Notes under the pieces: generated by a model
Database searches by the model: none
What the model saw: only the letters and a program-made list of their open reading frames with translations
Told to the model about the DNA's origin: nothing
In this document: piece by piece, positions 20,484 through 30,312 of the stretch
How positions within the stretch are numbered: the stretch's first letter is position 1
Layout: each line of letters starts with the position of its first letter
Source of the DNA: Chrysoperla carnea
Taxonomy: Eukaryota; Arthropoda; Insecta; Neuroptera; Chrysopidae
Assembly: GCF_905475395.1 (NCBI RefSeq)
Contig: NC_058337.1
Location: 7,242,983-7,306,982 of the forward strand
Direction: 5' to 3'
DNA: 64,000 nucleotides
Made by a program: the position numbers and the translations under genes

Positions 20484-22823
20484 TTATTCACATATCAATT
20501 CCCATTCATTTTCATAAGGTCTCCCATATTTCCCTGTTAAGGAAGTAAAAACTCTTCGTCCCAATTGATTCCATTCATCATTTCCATCAACATATAAATA
20601 TTCATCATCTTTTTGAATAGTAATATCAGTTTCATAAGACGCTTGTTTAATTGTCCATGAATAATCTAATGGAAGTTCATCTTTCCGAGTGAATACTGGT
20701 CGACGATTAACAAATTTAATCCAAGAGTCAGGTTTTTCTGTAGCAGCAAATAAAAACTCTTTCGTGTGCATATTTTGAATTGTAAACTGATGATCAATTA
20801 TCCACAGACTTTCTGCTTCTATTTCAGGTGTACCCACGAACACAGGACGATTATTTGAATAATTTTTGCATTGTCCACAAGCGTATAAATATTCACCCCA
20901 ATAACGATTTTTTAATTTACATTTATCACCTTGCCAAAACATTTTTCGGACCCAAATAGGTAAATTCCATTTTATATTCTCAGTAATATTTTTATATTTT
21001 TCACTCAATTTTTCATACTCTGGTTGTTCCATAAATTGTTTAAGATATATTGCTAATGTTGAAATTTGATTTTGATTGTTGATGAAATTCTGTTTTTTCA
21101 ATTTCTCAAAAATAGTCGATAATGTTACGATCAGGAGCTGTGAAGATCTTGCATCTAAAAGGCTTAATCCTACTGATTGTACAAAAATATCTTCAAACTT
21201 ATTTGTTAAAATATTTTCTACTTTTAAAGCTTTCTGTATAGATGGTCCGATAATATTATCGAAGTATTTATTAGTATCTTCGGCTGTTACATTAGGTGTA
21301 GCACCTTCACGAAAACGGTGGTTCCAAATATGATATGCAAGTCCACGATTACTTAAAATTATTTGCACCCAAAAATCTTGAGTTTCGTTAATGCAGCTGC
21401 TATAATTTAAAAAATCACGAGAATATAAACCCATTACTGCTATGTTATCAACGGAGAAGAATGCAGGCCATTCCCAATGCTTTATCGCACTTGTGATAAT
21501 AATTTTAGAAGCTTTTAGGATATTGCAATATGAACCTTCTTGACTTTCAATGAAGGCTAAAATATTTTTCAAATCATCAGCGTTATCATATAATTTATGA
21601 GTTTTTTTAAGAATTTCTTCTAAAGAAATCGTTTTTAATTCATTAAAAAGTTTGAGAGCCTCAGATGTTTCTCCAAGCAAAATTTTCAAAACACATAAAT
21701 TAATTTTAATTGTTTCTAAATTCTCTAACTTATAATGATCTAACAATTCCGTGCTTAAAGTTGCATATGACATGTTTCTTTCCTCGGCATAGGGTTGTTT
21801 TTTAATCAAATTCATAATATTCTCAAAATTATTCAAATCGTACGATTCATGTATGATTTCAGACATCGAAATAAATTTTAAATGTTCAAAATGTTCAAAA
21901 GCTTCTTGAATTTTACCAAGCTTAATTTCTAAATTACATAAATTCGCTGTGATATTTTCTAACATGTTCGAACTTTCTAATGTTAAATATTCTAATGTAG
22001 AATATTCAACCATTTCGCTATATAAAATTTTGTATGAAATGTTTTTGTCTATTTTTGATTGTTTTTTAATAAAATTCATAATATTCTCAAAGGTTTTCAA
22101 TTTATCAACACCATTTTGGAATGATTTTCTTATGATTTTCGACATTGAATTAATCTGAACTTCGTTTAAATGTTCAATAGCTTCTTGAATATTACCAATA
22201 TTTATTTCCGTGACACATTTTTCAATTATCGGAATTTCATAACTTTCTAATTCTATCATAAAGGATTTTCTCAAATTTTTCAAATGAGTTTCTAGTCTTT
22301 CCATTTTGAATTGATTTTCTCGTGATAATGATTCCTTTACTTTATCACTTTGTTTTAAATAGATATCGTAGCAATTTTCATAAGCTTGTATCCATTTAGA
22401 AATTTCCGAAATAGATTTACCAACTAAGGCACTAAAAAATCCATTTTCTATTTGCTGAATACCCCATAAAACAGTTTTTGTTAATTCTTTACAATTGTCA
22501 GCATAATTTAGATTTGTTTCTGACGAATTTCTGTTGATGGTGTTTGAAGCTTGCGAAATTATTTCTTCAATTCTTAATTTAAAATTTGTTATCTCAACGT
22601 TGCAAATTTTACATTCAAGTCGTTCGTTTGATTCCTCTGGTGATAAACTAAATATTTTCTCCAATTCTTTTAAGCTACTTTCAACAGCTTCGAATTGTTG
22701 TCGAACTGTATTTTGTTCAATATTCGGTAATCCATATGTTGCAAGTATTTGGCATGTGTAGATGATTATTACCAAAATATTATAATTCATAATGGAATTA
22801 TAAACGAATCTCGGCCTATCCAT
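20484..22823 (-). CDS. secreted helical-repeat protein with beta-trefoil-like C-terminus
   Basis: 779 codons in one exon; unrecognised as a named gene. A hydrophobic segment begins at the second Met (residue 12, base 22790: MNYNILVIIIYTCQILATYG) and looks like a signal peptide, so export is inferred and translation may start at either Met. A probable acceptor (T-tract then AG, exon from 22838) implies an upstream untranslated exon. Residues 30-460 are helical, with about three copies of an 85-92-residue repeat: FENIMNFIKKQ (near 240), FENIMNLIKKQ (near 324) and LKNILAFIESQ (near 416), each preceded by (M)SKII/MSEII/LEEIL. Residues from about 630 show repeated WGEYLYA, KEFLFAA and DEYLYVD strands with RPVF/RRVFT and W-(T/I)-I, a threefold pattern typical of beta-trefoils in insect secreted proteins. 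It has many Asn-X-Ser/Thr sites. The stop overlaps AATAAA. Confidence 0.8.
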   Translation of the reverse strand: MDRPRFVYNSIMNYNILVIIIYTCQILATYGLPNIEQNTVRQQFEAVESSLKELEKIFSLSPEESNERLECKICNVEITNFKLRIEEIISQASNTINRNSSETNLNYADNCKELTKTVLWGIQQIENGFFSALVGKSISEISKWIQAYENCYDIYLKQSDKVKESLSRENQFKMERLETHLKNLRKSFMIELESYEIPIIEKCVTEINIGNIQEAIEHLNEVQINSMSKIIRKSFQNGVDKLKTFENIMNFIKKQSKIDKNISYKILYSEMVEYSTLEYLTLESSNMLENITANLCNLEIKLGKIQEAFEHFEHLKFISMSEIIHESYDLNNFENIMNLIKKQPYAEERNMSYATLSTELLDHYKLENLETIKINLCVLKILLGETSEALKLFNELKTISLEEILKKTHKLYDNADDLKNILAFIESQEGSYCNILKASKIIITSAIKHWEWPAFFSVDNIAVMGLYSRDFLNYSSCINETQDFWVQIILSNRGLAYHIWNHRFREGATPNVTAEDTNKYFDNIIGPSIQKALKVENILTNKFEDIFVQSVGLSLLDARSSQLLIVTLSTIFEKLKKQNFINNQNQISTLAIYLKQFMEQPEYEKLSEKYKNITENIKWNLPIWVRKMFWQGDKCKLKNRYWGEYLYACGQCKNYSNNRPVFVGTPEIEAESLWIIDHQFTIQNMHTKEFLFAATEKPDSWIKFVNRRPVFTRKDELPLDYSWTIKQASYETDITIQKDDEYLYVDGNDEWNQLGRRVFTSLTGKYGRPYENEWELICE

Positions 22824-22904
22824 ATTTCTCAGAGTGTACTAAAAAAAAAAAATTGTAAATTAATTCAAAATATGTTCTATGATTAAAAAATTTGTCTAGA
22901 CTAT

Positions 22905-23277
22905 AGTTAAAAAGTTCAAATTGGTGAAATATAAAAATAATGGTCGTAAAAATACATGTGATAGTTTGTTGGATTCGGAACGATGTCAAGAAAAATGTAT
23001 CAGAAGCGTTTTTCAGTACATAAAAAATTACAAAAGTTATAAACAATTATAGATAAAAAAAAGGTATTTCATTTTTCGACAACATTTCAAAATATTAATT
23101 CTTATTTTAAAAATTAAAAAAAAAATTCTTATAGAGGAGAAAATGCCCAATAAAAACTCCCACTCTCGGAACTCTACTTCCATTATTTATAATTTTAATT
23201 TAACGCTAAAAATTTGTCTTTTAGCGTCATTTTTATATTGTTGTAATAGCGTCAAAAACGAATATTTCACACCAAAT
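22905..23277 (+). repeat. R7 repeat, copy
   Basis: Shares GGTGAAATATA, CGTAAAAATAC, GATGTC(A/T)AGAAAA, TTTTCAG(T/C)(A/G)CATAAAAA and the downstream block AATTTTAATTTAACGC with 45900-46290. Ends where an R1 copy begins. Confidence 0.65.
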
Positions 23278-23840
23278 AATTTTTATACCATGTATATATG
23301 AAATATACATAGTATATTAAGTTTAGTCCCAAGTTTGTAACGCTTAAAACTAATGATGCTAGGAAAAAAATTTTGTCATAGGTGTTCATAAAATCACCTA
23401 ATTAGTCCATTTCCGGTTGTCCGTCCGTCTGTGGACACGATAACTCAAAAACGAAAAAAGATATCGAGGTGAAATTTTTACAGCGTACTCAGGACGTAAA
23501 AAGTGAGGTCAAGTGAAGTCAAATGAGCATCATAGATCAATTGGGTCTTGGGTCCGTAGGACCCATCTTGTAAACCGTTAGAGATAGAACAAAAGTTTAA
23601 ATGTAAAAAATGTTCCTTATCAAAAATTAAACAACTTTTGTTTGAAACATTTTTTCGTAAACATCACTGTTTACCCGTGAGGGCGCCAATTAGGCGGAAA
23701 TTTTATAATATGTACTATACTTGATTATCAGTTATGTATGTGTCACATGTTTGTATGTGTAATGTGATAAAGAAATCAACACTGACTACGCATGGTATTT
23801 CAACAATTAACTCAGTCAATTGTTTGTTTTCACTTGTTTT
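23278..23840 (+). repeat. R1 element, full-length copy
   Basis: All R1 landmarks present, from ATACCATGTATATATG to the tail CAATTAACTCAGTCAATTG and CACTTGT. The CCGT tract is short (two units). Confidence 0.88.
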
Positions 23841-24399
23841 ATAATTAAAATTAAAAAATACACTTATTTCTCACTTTTAAATATAAATTAAAATCCACAA
23901 ATTTAGTACCAAACACCAAGGAAGCTGAATAAATAAAAATTCTTAGCAAAATCAATGTTATATATACATTAATACATATAGAATGTTTCAAAAATATGGA
24001 CACAATTGCTACGGACACACCTAAGATATTGTCATATTGAAAAATTACCTGTTAAAATTAGCCACCCGATAATAATCGGCCAAATGGCGAGTCGGAGTAT
24101 GAACTCGCTTATGATCGATATAGTGCATTCCTACTGATTCCTACAAAGGAGATGTTCACAAAATATATAACGCCCTGACCGAGATTTTGTGCAGTGTATT
24201 TGTCCTCGTGGACAAAGCCATGAGACGGACACTAGTAAATAAATAAACCTGTAAGATGTTAGTTTGTTCGCTCACAAAATTGCGAAAGTAAATGTTTGCA
24301 CATCACAATGCCGTTACATTTAGACTCGAACAACTTGATGAACAAATTTTGATGAAATTTCTTTCGCTAGTGTACATTTTACATTAAATAACAAATTCA

Positions 24400-25032
24400 A
24401 ACTTTCGTTTTTTTTCGCGTAACCGTTGATAATGTCATCGATATCCAGATGTTTAGGAGAGCTAGCCCAAATACTCGATCTCTCTGCGATAATTAGGCTC
24501 GCCAGAAGAGTTGTCAGTATTTATAAGAACATTTTTATATTAGGATACAAATCTTGGTCGCATGCATGCTTCGATGAAATGAGCCAACGTCTCTGGTATG
24601 GCGGAATTGTTTTCACATTCAGTTTTCTATTTAGCCTTCCTGAGTCAGTATTGATTTATAACAGTTGATTCACTATCATTAATGAATCGCCGGTACACCT
24701 GAACCACTTTTTCACTGCCTGGATATCGAGTACCTCCGGAGATAATCTTTGCCCCAAATCATTGATAACGGAATCTAATAGAGGTTTGTAAATTGATTTC
24801 CAAAAGTACTCTTCTACCGATTTCGCTATGATTTTTTTTTTTAATTTTTGATATCTACATGCTTTGAAACAAAATAAATGTTCCCTCCAAAAATTATCAG
24901 ATGAGGGTTTAGTATAAAAATTAGGAACAATAGACTAACTATTTGAAGCGATTCATGTTTTTTTTTTTAAATTTTATTAAATCATTAGTCTATTTAGGTA
25001 ATGGGCATGCCCATATGGGTGGCTCCGCCACT
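24400..25032 (-). pseudogene. decayed hAT (ZMYM1-like) transposase with terminal repeat
   Basis: On the minus strand, about 24840-24700 reads VEEYFWKSIYKPLLDSVIND and GQRLSPEVLDIQAVKKWF, resembling the middle of ZMYM1-type hAT transposases. Stops and frame changes follow. The outer edge at 25032 reads, on the minus strand, CAGTGGCGGAGCCACCCATA, a typical hAT terminus. The other end and its target duplication were not found. The plus-strand frame at 24426-24668 is a shadow. Confidence 0.55.
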
Positions 25033-25045
25033 GTAACAATGGAAC

Positions 25046-25353
25046 CATGAAGGTTATACAGAAGGAGAACGATCGCTATGTAATAAAGCATTAGCGCACG
25101 CAATTTATAGTTCATTTTTCAGCCACCAGCCGCGCTGTCATCATTAAGTAGTATCTGCGAAGTTAGCTGTTTATGAGTACAAGTAGATGAAGTTAGTTGC
25201 ATAATGTACAAATTGATATATCATTTCAAATTAGCGCACAACAGCCCGCTTTTATTGATACAACTTAGCGATCGCAGCGCCTCACTTATTTTATCCATAT
25301 TTCGGGGACAATATTTTCTATAGCGATCGTTCTCCTTCTTTATAACCTTCATG
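25046..25353 (-). mobile_element. P-element-like MITE, copy 2
   Basis: Same ends as the copies at 13474 and 42317 (CATGAAGGTTATA... and ...TATAACCTTCATG), interior in reverse orientation. The 8-bp flanks do not match (AATGGAAC against GGTAATAC), so this copy has been rearranged or its flanks have decayed. 308 bp. Confidence 0.78.
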
Positions 25354-25593
25354 GGTAATACCTACCCACAACAACTTTTATCGATATATACCTAAATATC
25401 CTGACGAATTCTTTAGCTGTATTTATACTTTTTGGAACATTCTGTATAAACTTAATAACGGTATTATAAAACAGGTCAATGAAGTTCATTTCTGATAAAT
25501 TGCAAAATAAATACCTTTACCCTCACCTTTAGGAAATAATAAAAATAAATAAATTTAAAATCAAAAAACCCAACTGCGTAAAAATATATTTAA

Positions 25594-25730
25594 AAACAAA
25601 AAACAAATATAGTTTACATAGCGGACTGAACAGTCAGGAAACATTATTGTATAGATTTGAGCCGGTCTAGATTTTAGTCGGATCAAGCTTATTAAAGTCG
25701 CTATGTAAACTATTTTATTTGTTTTTTCTT
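25594..25730. mobile_element. short MITE-like inverted repeat
   Basis: AACAAATATAGTTTACATAG then CGGACT at the left mirrors AGTCGCTATGTAAACTA then TTTTATTTGTT at the right; arms about 30 bp, spacer about 70 bp. Confidence 0.5.
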
Positions 25731-25995
25731 TTCAGTTTTTATTTTAAAAAAATTTGATTTTCTAAATTTTTTATTTATTTTACACTGTGCAATGATTCCC
25801 CATTTAGCATAGTTCGTCGATTTTTATTTTCATCCTATGCATGCTTTCTGTCGTTCTAGAGACCAAACGCGGGGGCCGACTTTAAAGATTCTTAAGTCAA
25901 TCGATGTCTATTTAATACCAATTCAATAGAGAACTTGTGCATGTTTTAAATGCATTTAGAGACCTCGCATGTTAAATTACTAAGAAAAAAAATTT

Positions 25996-26569
25996 TATTT
26001 TTATACCATGTATATATGAAATATACATAGTATATTAAGTTTAGTCCCAAGTTTGTAACGCTTAAAAATAATGATGCTAGGAAAAAAATTTTGTCATAGG
26101 TGTTCATAAAATCACCTAATCAGTCCTTTTCCGGTTGTCCATCCATCCGTCCGTCCGTCTGTGGACACGATAACTCAAAAACGAAAAAAGATATCGAGGT
26201 GAAATTTTTACAGCGTACTCAGGACGTAAAAAGTGAGGTCAAGTTCGTAAATGAGCATCATAGGTCAATTGGGTCTTGGGTCCGTAGGACCCATCATGTA
26301 AACCGTTAGAGCGATAGAACAAAAATTTAAATGTAAAAAATGTTCCTTATCAAAAATTAAACAATTTTTGTTTGAAACATTTTTTCGTATACATCACTGT
26401 TTACCCGTGAGGGCGCCAATTAGGCGGAAATTTTATAATATGTACTATACTTGATTATCAGTTATGTATGTGTCACATGTTTGTATGTGTAATGTGATAA
26501 AGAAATCAACACTGACTATGCATGGTATTTCAACAATTAACTCAGTCAACTGTTTGTTTTCACTTGTCT
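25996..26569 (+). repeat. R1 element, full-length copy
   Basis: Complete R1 with a GTCCATCCATCCGTCCGTCC microsatellite variant. Apparent ORFs at 26100-26309 and 26464-26649 are repeat-derived. Confidence 0.88.
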
Positions 26570-26639
26570 TTATGTTTAAATTAGAGGTTAAAACTGTTTC
26601 TAAACGTCAAAAAAATAAAAAATATTTGATTTGGATTTT

Positions 26640-27010
26640 TGTGACATAAAATTTAAATATCCAAGTGATTTTGTTGTGCATTCAACTCATACTGGAAAAA
26701 GACTTTTCTTATGTGTAGATTGTGAATTTGTGATAAAACATTTACTTTAGCAAGCAGTTTAAAAAGACATCAAATAATACACACTGGAGAAAGAGCATTT
26801 TCACGTGGAGTTTGTGGTAAAAAATTTAGTCATGAAAGTAATTTGAATATACATAAAAAAAATTTACATTGTGAAAAAACGTTTTTCATGTGAAATTTGT
26901 GGTGAAAAATTTAATCCTCAAAACTTCTTTAGTTCGTCATAAACAAACTCATTTATTTAATCAACCAAGTGGTTTAAATTTAATCGATGAAGTTATTTAA
27001 CGGCGAAAAT
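26640..27010 (+). pseudogene. broken C2H2 zinc-finger gene remnant
   Basis: Three frames contain pieces of C2H2 fingers and linkers: HTGKRLFLCVDCEF, then a frame-shifted HTGE-type linker, then RFSCEICGEKFNPQ. Stops and indels break every finger. The final stretch before the intact gene at 27099 resembles that gene's own 3' acidic region, so this is the 3' part of a tandem duplicate that has died. The start lies beyond the R1 copy ending at 26569. Confidence 0.72.
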
Positions 27011-27098
27011 GATTTGATGGTATAGATTATTTGAAAAATGCAATAAAATTGAAGAAAAATTTACGAAAAATTATTCCAGAAGAAATAAAGGAGTAAAT

Positions 27099-28583
27099 AT
27101 GGAGCAAGTATTCGTTAAAGAGGAAAAATTTGAAGAAGAATTAACGAAAAATGAAATTGTAGCAGAAAAAAATGTTCACAATAAAGAAGATATGGAGCAA
27201 GTATTGATTAAAGAGGAAAAATTTGAAGAAAATGAGTCAATGGAACATGAACTAATTACAGCTGAGAATGAAACCGATAAATTAAAAGATAACATTGCTT
27301 CAAATTCTCATCAAAATAAAACATTTGCATGTGAAATTTGTAGTAAAAAATTTAGTTTACAAAGTGCTTTAATTATCCACAAACGAACTCATACTGGCGA
27401 AAAACCATTTTCATGTGAAGTTTGTGACAAAAAATTTAATCAAAAAAATAATTTAAATAAACATAAAATGATTCATACTGGAGAAAAACCATTCTCTTGT
27501 GAAATTTGTAGCAAAAAATTTGTTCAAAAAGGTGATGCAATTAAACATACACGTATTCATACCGGGGAAAAATCATTTTCATGTGAAATTTGTGGCAAAA
27601 AGTTTAGTCAGCAAATTGTGTTAATTATCCACAAACGAACTCATACTGGAGAAAAACCATTTCCATGTGAAGTTTGTGGCAGAAAATTTAGTCAACATAG
27701 CTCGTTAAAGACACATAAATTAACTCATACTGGGGAAAAAACATTTTCATGTGAAGTTTGTGACAAAAAATTTAGTCTGCAAAGTGTTTTAATTGTTCAC
27801 AAACGAACTCATACGGGAGAAAAACCATATTCATGTGACGTTTGTGACAAAAAATTTTCTCAACATAGTGCGTTAAAACTACATAAAGTAACTCACACTG
27901 GAATAAAAACATTTTCATGTGAAGTTTGTGAAAAGAAATTTAACAAACAAACAATTTTAAATCGACATAAAATGATTCATACTGGTGAAAAACCATATTC
28001 TTGTGATATTTGTGATAAAAAATTTCGTCAAAAGAAAGATGTAGTTCAACATAAACGAATTCATACCGGGGAAAAATCATTTTCATGTGATATTTGTGAT
28101 GAAAAATTTATTCAACCTGGTATGTTAAAAAGACATAAAGCAACAACTCATACTGGTATAAAACCATTTTCATGTGACGTTTGTGACAAAAAATTTTCTC
28201 ATAATAGCTCGTTAAAGACACATAAAGTAACGCATAATGGAGAAAAACCATTTTCATGTGAGGTTTGTGGCAACAAATTTACGCGTAAAGCTAGTTTAAT
28301 TAAACATAAAAGAATTCACACGCAGGACGATCAATGTATCAATGAAGTATTTAAAGAAGAAAATGGTTTGATTAAAGAAAAACGAATTGACATTGCTGAA
28401 AAACCATTTCCACTTGGCTTGGATGATGGAAAACTTGAAAAAACCATTAAATATGGTGAAGAATTTACAAAAAATGAAATCATTACAAAAGAAAATGTTC
28501 AAATTAAAGAAGAAATAAATTTGGAGCAAGTATTTATTAAAGAGGAAATATTAGATGAAAATGACACAATGATGGATAATTAA
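27099..28583 (+). CDS. C2H2 zinc-finger protein, 12 fingers
   Basis: A 494-aa intronless frame from ATG, probably a nuclear DNA-binding regulator. Residues about 1-75 are acidic and carry two near copies of EQV(F/L)(V/I)KEEKFEE. Twelve tandem fingers follow (about residues 77-415), of the form (F/Y)xCxxCxxKFx5Lx2Hx3H with TGEKP-type linkers. Finger 10 has four residues between the histidines (HKATTH). The finger consensus CEVCDKKFS is very uniform, pointing to recent internal duplication. The C-terminal 75 residues repeat the acidic motif (EQVFIKEEI). The VKEE/IKEE cores fit the SUMO consensus psi-K-x-E (inference). No KRAB, ZAD or BTB domain is seen. Target unknown. Confidence 0.9.
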   Translation: MEQVFVKEEKFEEELTKNEIVAEKNVHNKEDMEQVLIKEEKFEENESMEHELITAENETDKLKDNIASNSHQNKTFACEICSKKFSLQSALIIHKRTHTGEKPFSCEVCDKKFNQKNNLNKHKMIHTGEKPFSCEICSKKFVQKGDAIKHTRIHTGEKSFSCEICGKKFSQQIVLIIHKRTHTGEKPFPCEVCGRKFSQHSSLKTHKLTHTGEKTFSCEVCDKKFSLQSVLIVHKRTHTGEKPYSCDVCDKKFSQHSALKLHKVTHTGIKTFSCEVCEKKFNKQTILNRHKMIHTGEKPYSCDICDKKFRQKKDVVQHKRIHTGEKSFSCDICDEKFIQPGMLKRHKATTHTGIKPFSCDVCDKKFSHNSSLKTHKVTHNGEKPFSCEVCGNKFTRKASLIKHKRIHTQDDQCINEVFKEENGLIKEKRIDIAEKPFPLGLDDGKLEKTIKYGEEFTKNEIITKENVQIKEEINLEQVFIKEEILDENDTMMDN

Positions 28584-28661
28584 GATATCTTTAAAAGAGA
28601 AAAAACATGGTTCTTTAAATAGTAGTGTATTACTTCTGACAACACTGCAACCAATACGATC

Positions 28662-29018
28662 ATATTCGTTGTGTGCGTAGTCATGGTAGGGACAATAAAA
28701 TCGATGCCAGCGCTTCCAGTGAAAAATTTTGGCATTAAAGAAGGCTGTTATTACTAATTTGCAGTTCTTTACATGTTAATGTTATAGAAATGTCAAATTA
28801 AAATTATTGTAAAACACGAATTAATTAAACTTAATGCATTAAAAATTGTGAAAATAAGAAATCAAATTGCACAAATATTATTTTTCAAATGTAAATTATC
28901 ATAATTATTTATTTAAATTTGTGAGACAATAATATTAAATTTGCAATGTAAGTCTTAAATGCAATCCATACAATTATATATGCATCCATACAATTCTATA
29001 ATTAAAGTAGTGTATCGT
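28662..29018 (+). repeat. R2 MITE, copy 2 (right end lost)
   Basis: Starts ATTCGTTGTGTGCGTAGTCA and runs to GTAGTGTATCGTTAC, where R5 sequence takes over; the CTCACGCACGGAGCG end is missing. Starts about 80 bp after the zinc-finger stop codon. Confidence 0.8.
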
Positions 29019-29365
29019 TACAAAAGTAAATTAAACAACGTTGTCGCTTATACAATTCACTTTTGCATTATATTAAATATTTGTCAAAAAGTAATCTTTT
29101 TTTATTGTTATTTCGTAAACTAAACTGTCAATTACATAAAAAAAATCCCTAATTTGCTGATTTACATATTAGACTAAGCGTAGGTACTACCCGAGAAAGT
29201 AGTCAAATTACAAAATAATTCGTTACAAGGCAAACTCAGCAGGAGAGGGTCGATAAAGAGATTACAAATACCGGGTAAAAAATCCAACAGCTGAATGTTT
29301 GCCGGTAAAGAAGGGTGTCGGTTTTAAAGAGGGTGGCAAACAGTTTTTTACGATTTGCGGCGTAA
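29019..29365 (+). repeat. R5 repeat, copy 2
   Basis: 29171-29365 matches 7955-8150 (ATTCGTTACA, AACTCAGCAG, CAACAGCTGAATGTTT, GGCGTAAA). The 29060-29160 part (TTCGTAAACTAAACTGTCAA) is also related, inverted, to about 19650-19745. Confidence 0.6.
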
Positions 29366-29383
29366 ATATTCGATCAAATAAGT

Positions 29384-29977
29384 GAAAACAAACAATTGAC
29401 TGAGTTAATTGTTGAAATACCATGCATAGACAGTGTTGATGACTCTATCACATTTCACATACATGCATGTCACACATACATAACTGATATTCCTATACTT
29501 ACATACTATACTTACATTACATACTATATTCCTATACTTACATACTATACAATTTACGCCTAATTTGCGCCCTCACGGGTAAACAGTGATATTTACGAAA
29601 AAATGTTTTAAACAAAAGTTGGTTATTTTTGTATAAGGAATATTTTTTACATTTAAACCTTTGTTCTATCTCTAACGGTTTACAAGATGGGTCCCACGGA
29701 CCCAAGACCCAATTGACCTATGTTGCTCATTTACGAACTCGACCTCACTTTTTAGGTCCTGAGTGCGCTATAATTTCAGCTTGATATCTCTTTTCGTTTT
29801 TGAGTAATCGTGATGACAGACGGACAGACAGACAGACAGACAATCGGAAATGGGCTAATTAGGAGATTTTATGAACACCTATAGCAAAATTTTTTGCTTA
29901 GCATCAATATTTTTAAGCGTTACAAACTTGGGACTATATTTAATATACCTTGCATATTACATATATGCATGATATAA
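29384..29977 (-). repeat. R1 element, full-length reverse copy
   Basis: Starts AAGTGAAAACAAACAATTGA and ends at ATATTACATATATGCAT. An extra short duplication (CATACTATACTTACA) lies near 29500-29545; the microsatellite reads GACAGACAGACAGACAGACA. Confidence 0.85.
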
Positions 29978-30312
29978 AAATATTTTCGTATTTTTTGATC
30001 AATTTTAAGCAAAAAAGTACTCTTCTAATTTTTTCTCTAAACGTTTAGTTTTCAAATTAAAAATTCTTGAAAAATTAAAAATGCAATATTCGATTTTAAG
30101 AAAAATGTGATATTTTTTTTTAATGTCTGGGGGAATTCTCTTAGCTAACGCAGCTCCTCCATTATGAATTTAGAATTTTGTTTTTCTTATCTAATCCGTA
30201 TGAACAACAAAGGAATATATCTAATCTGCTGTATAGTTAAATGCATTTTGGTTTTTATCAATTATTCAATTTTGTATTAAAAATAAATTTTATTCGGAAT
30301 TAATAATAAAAA

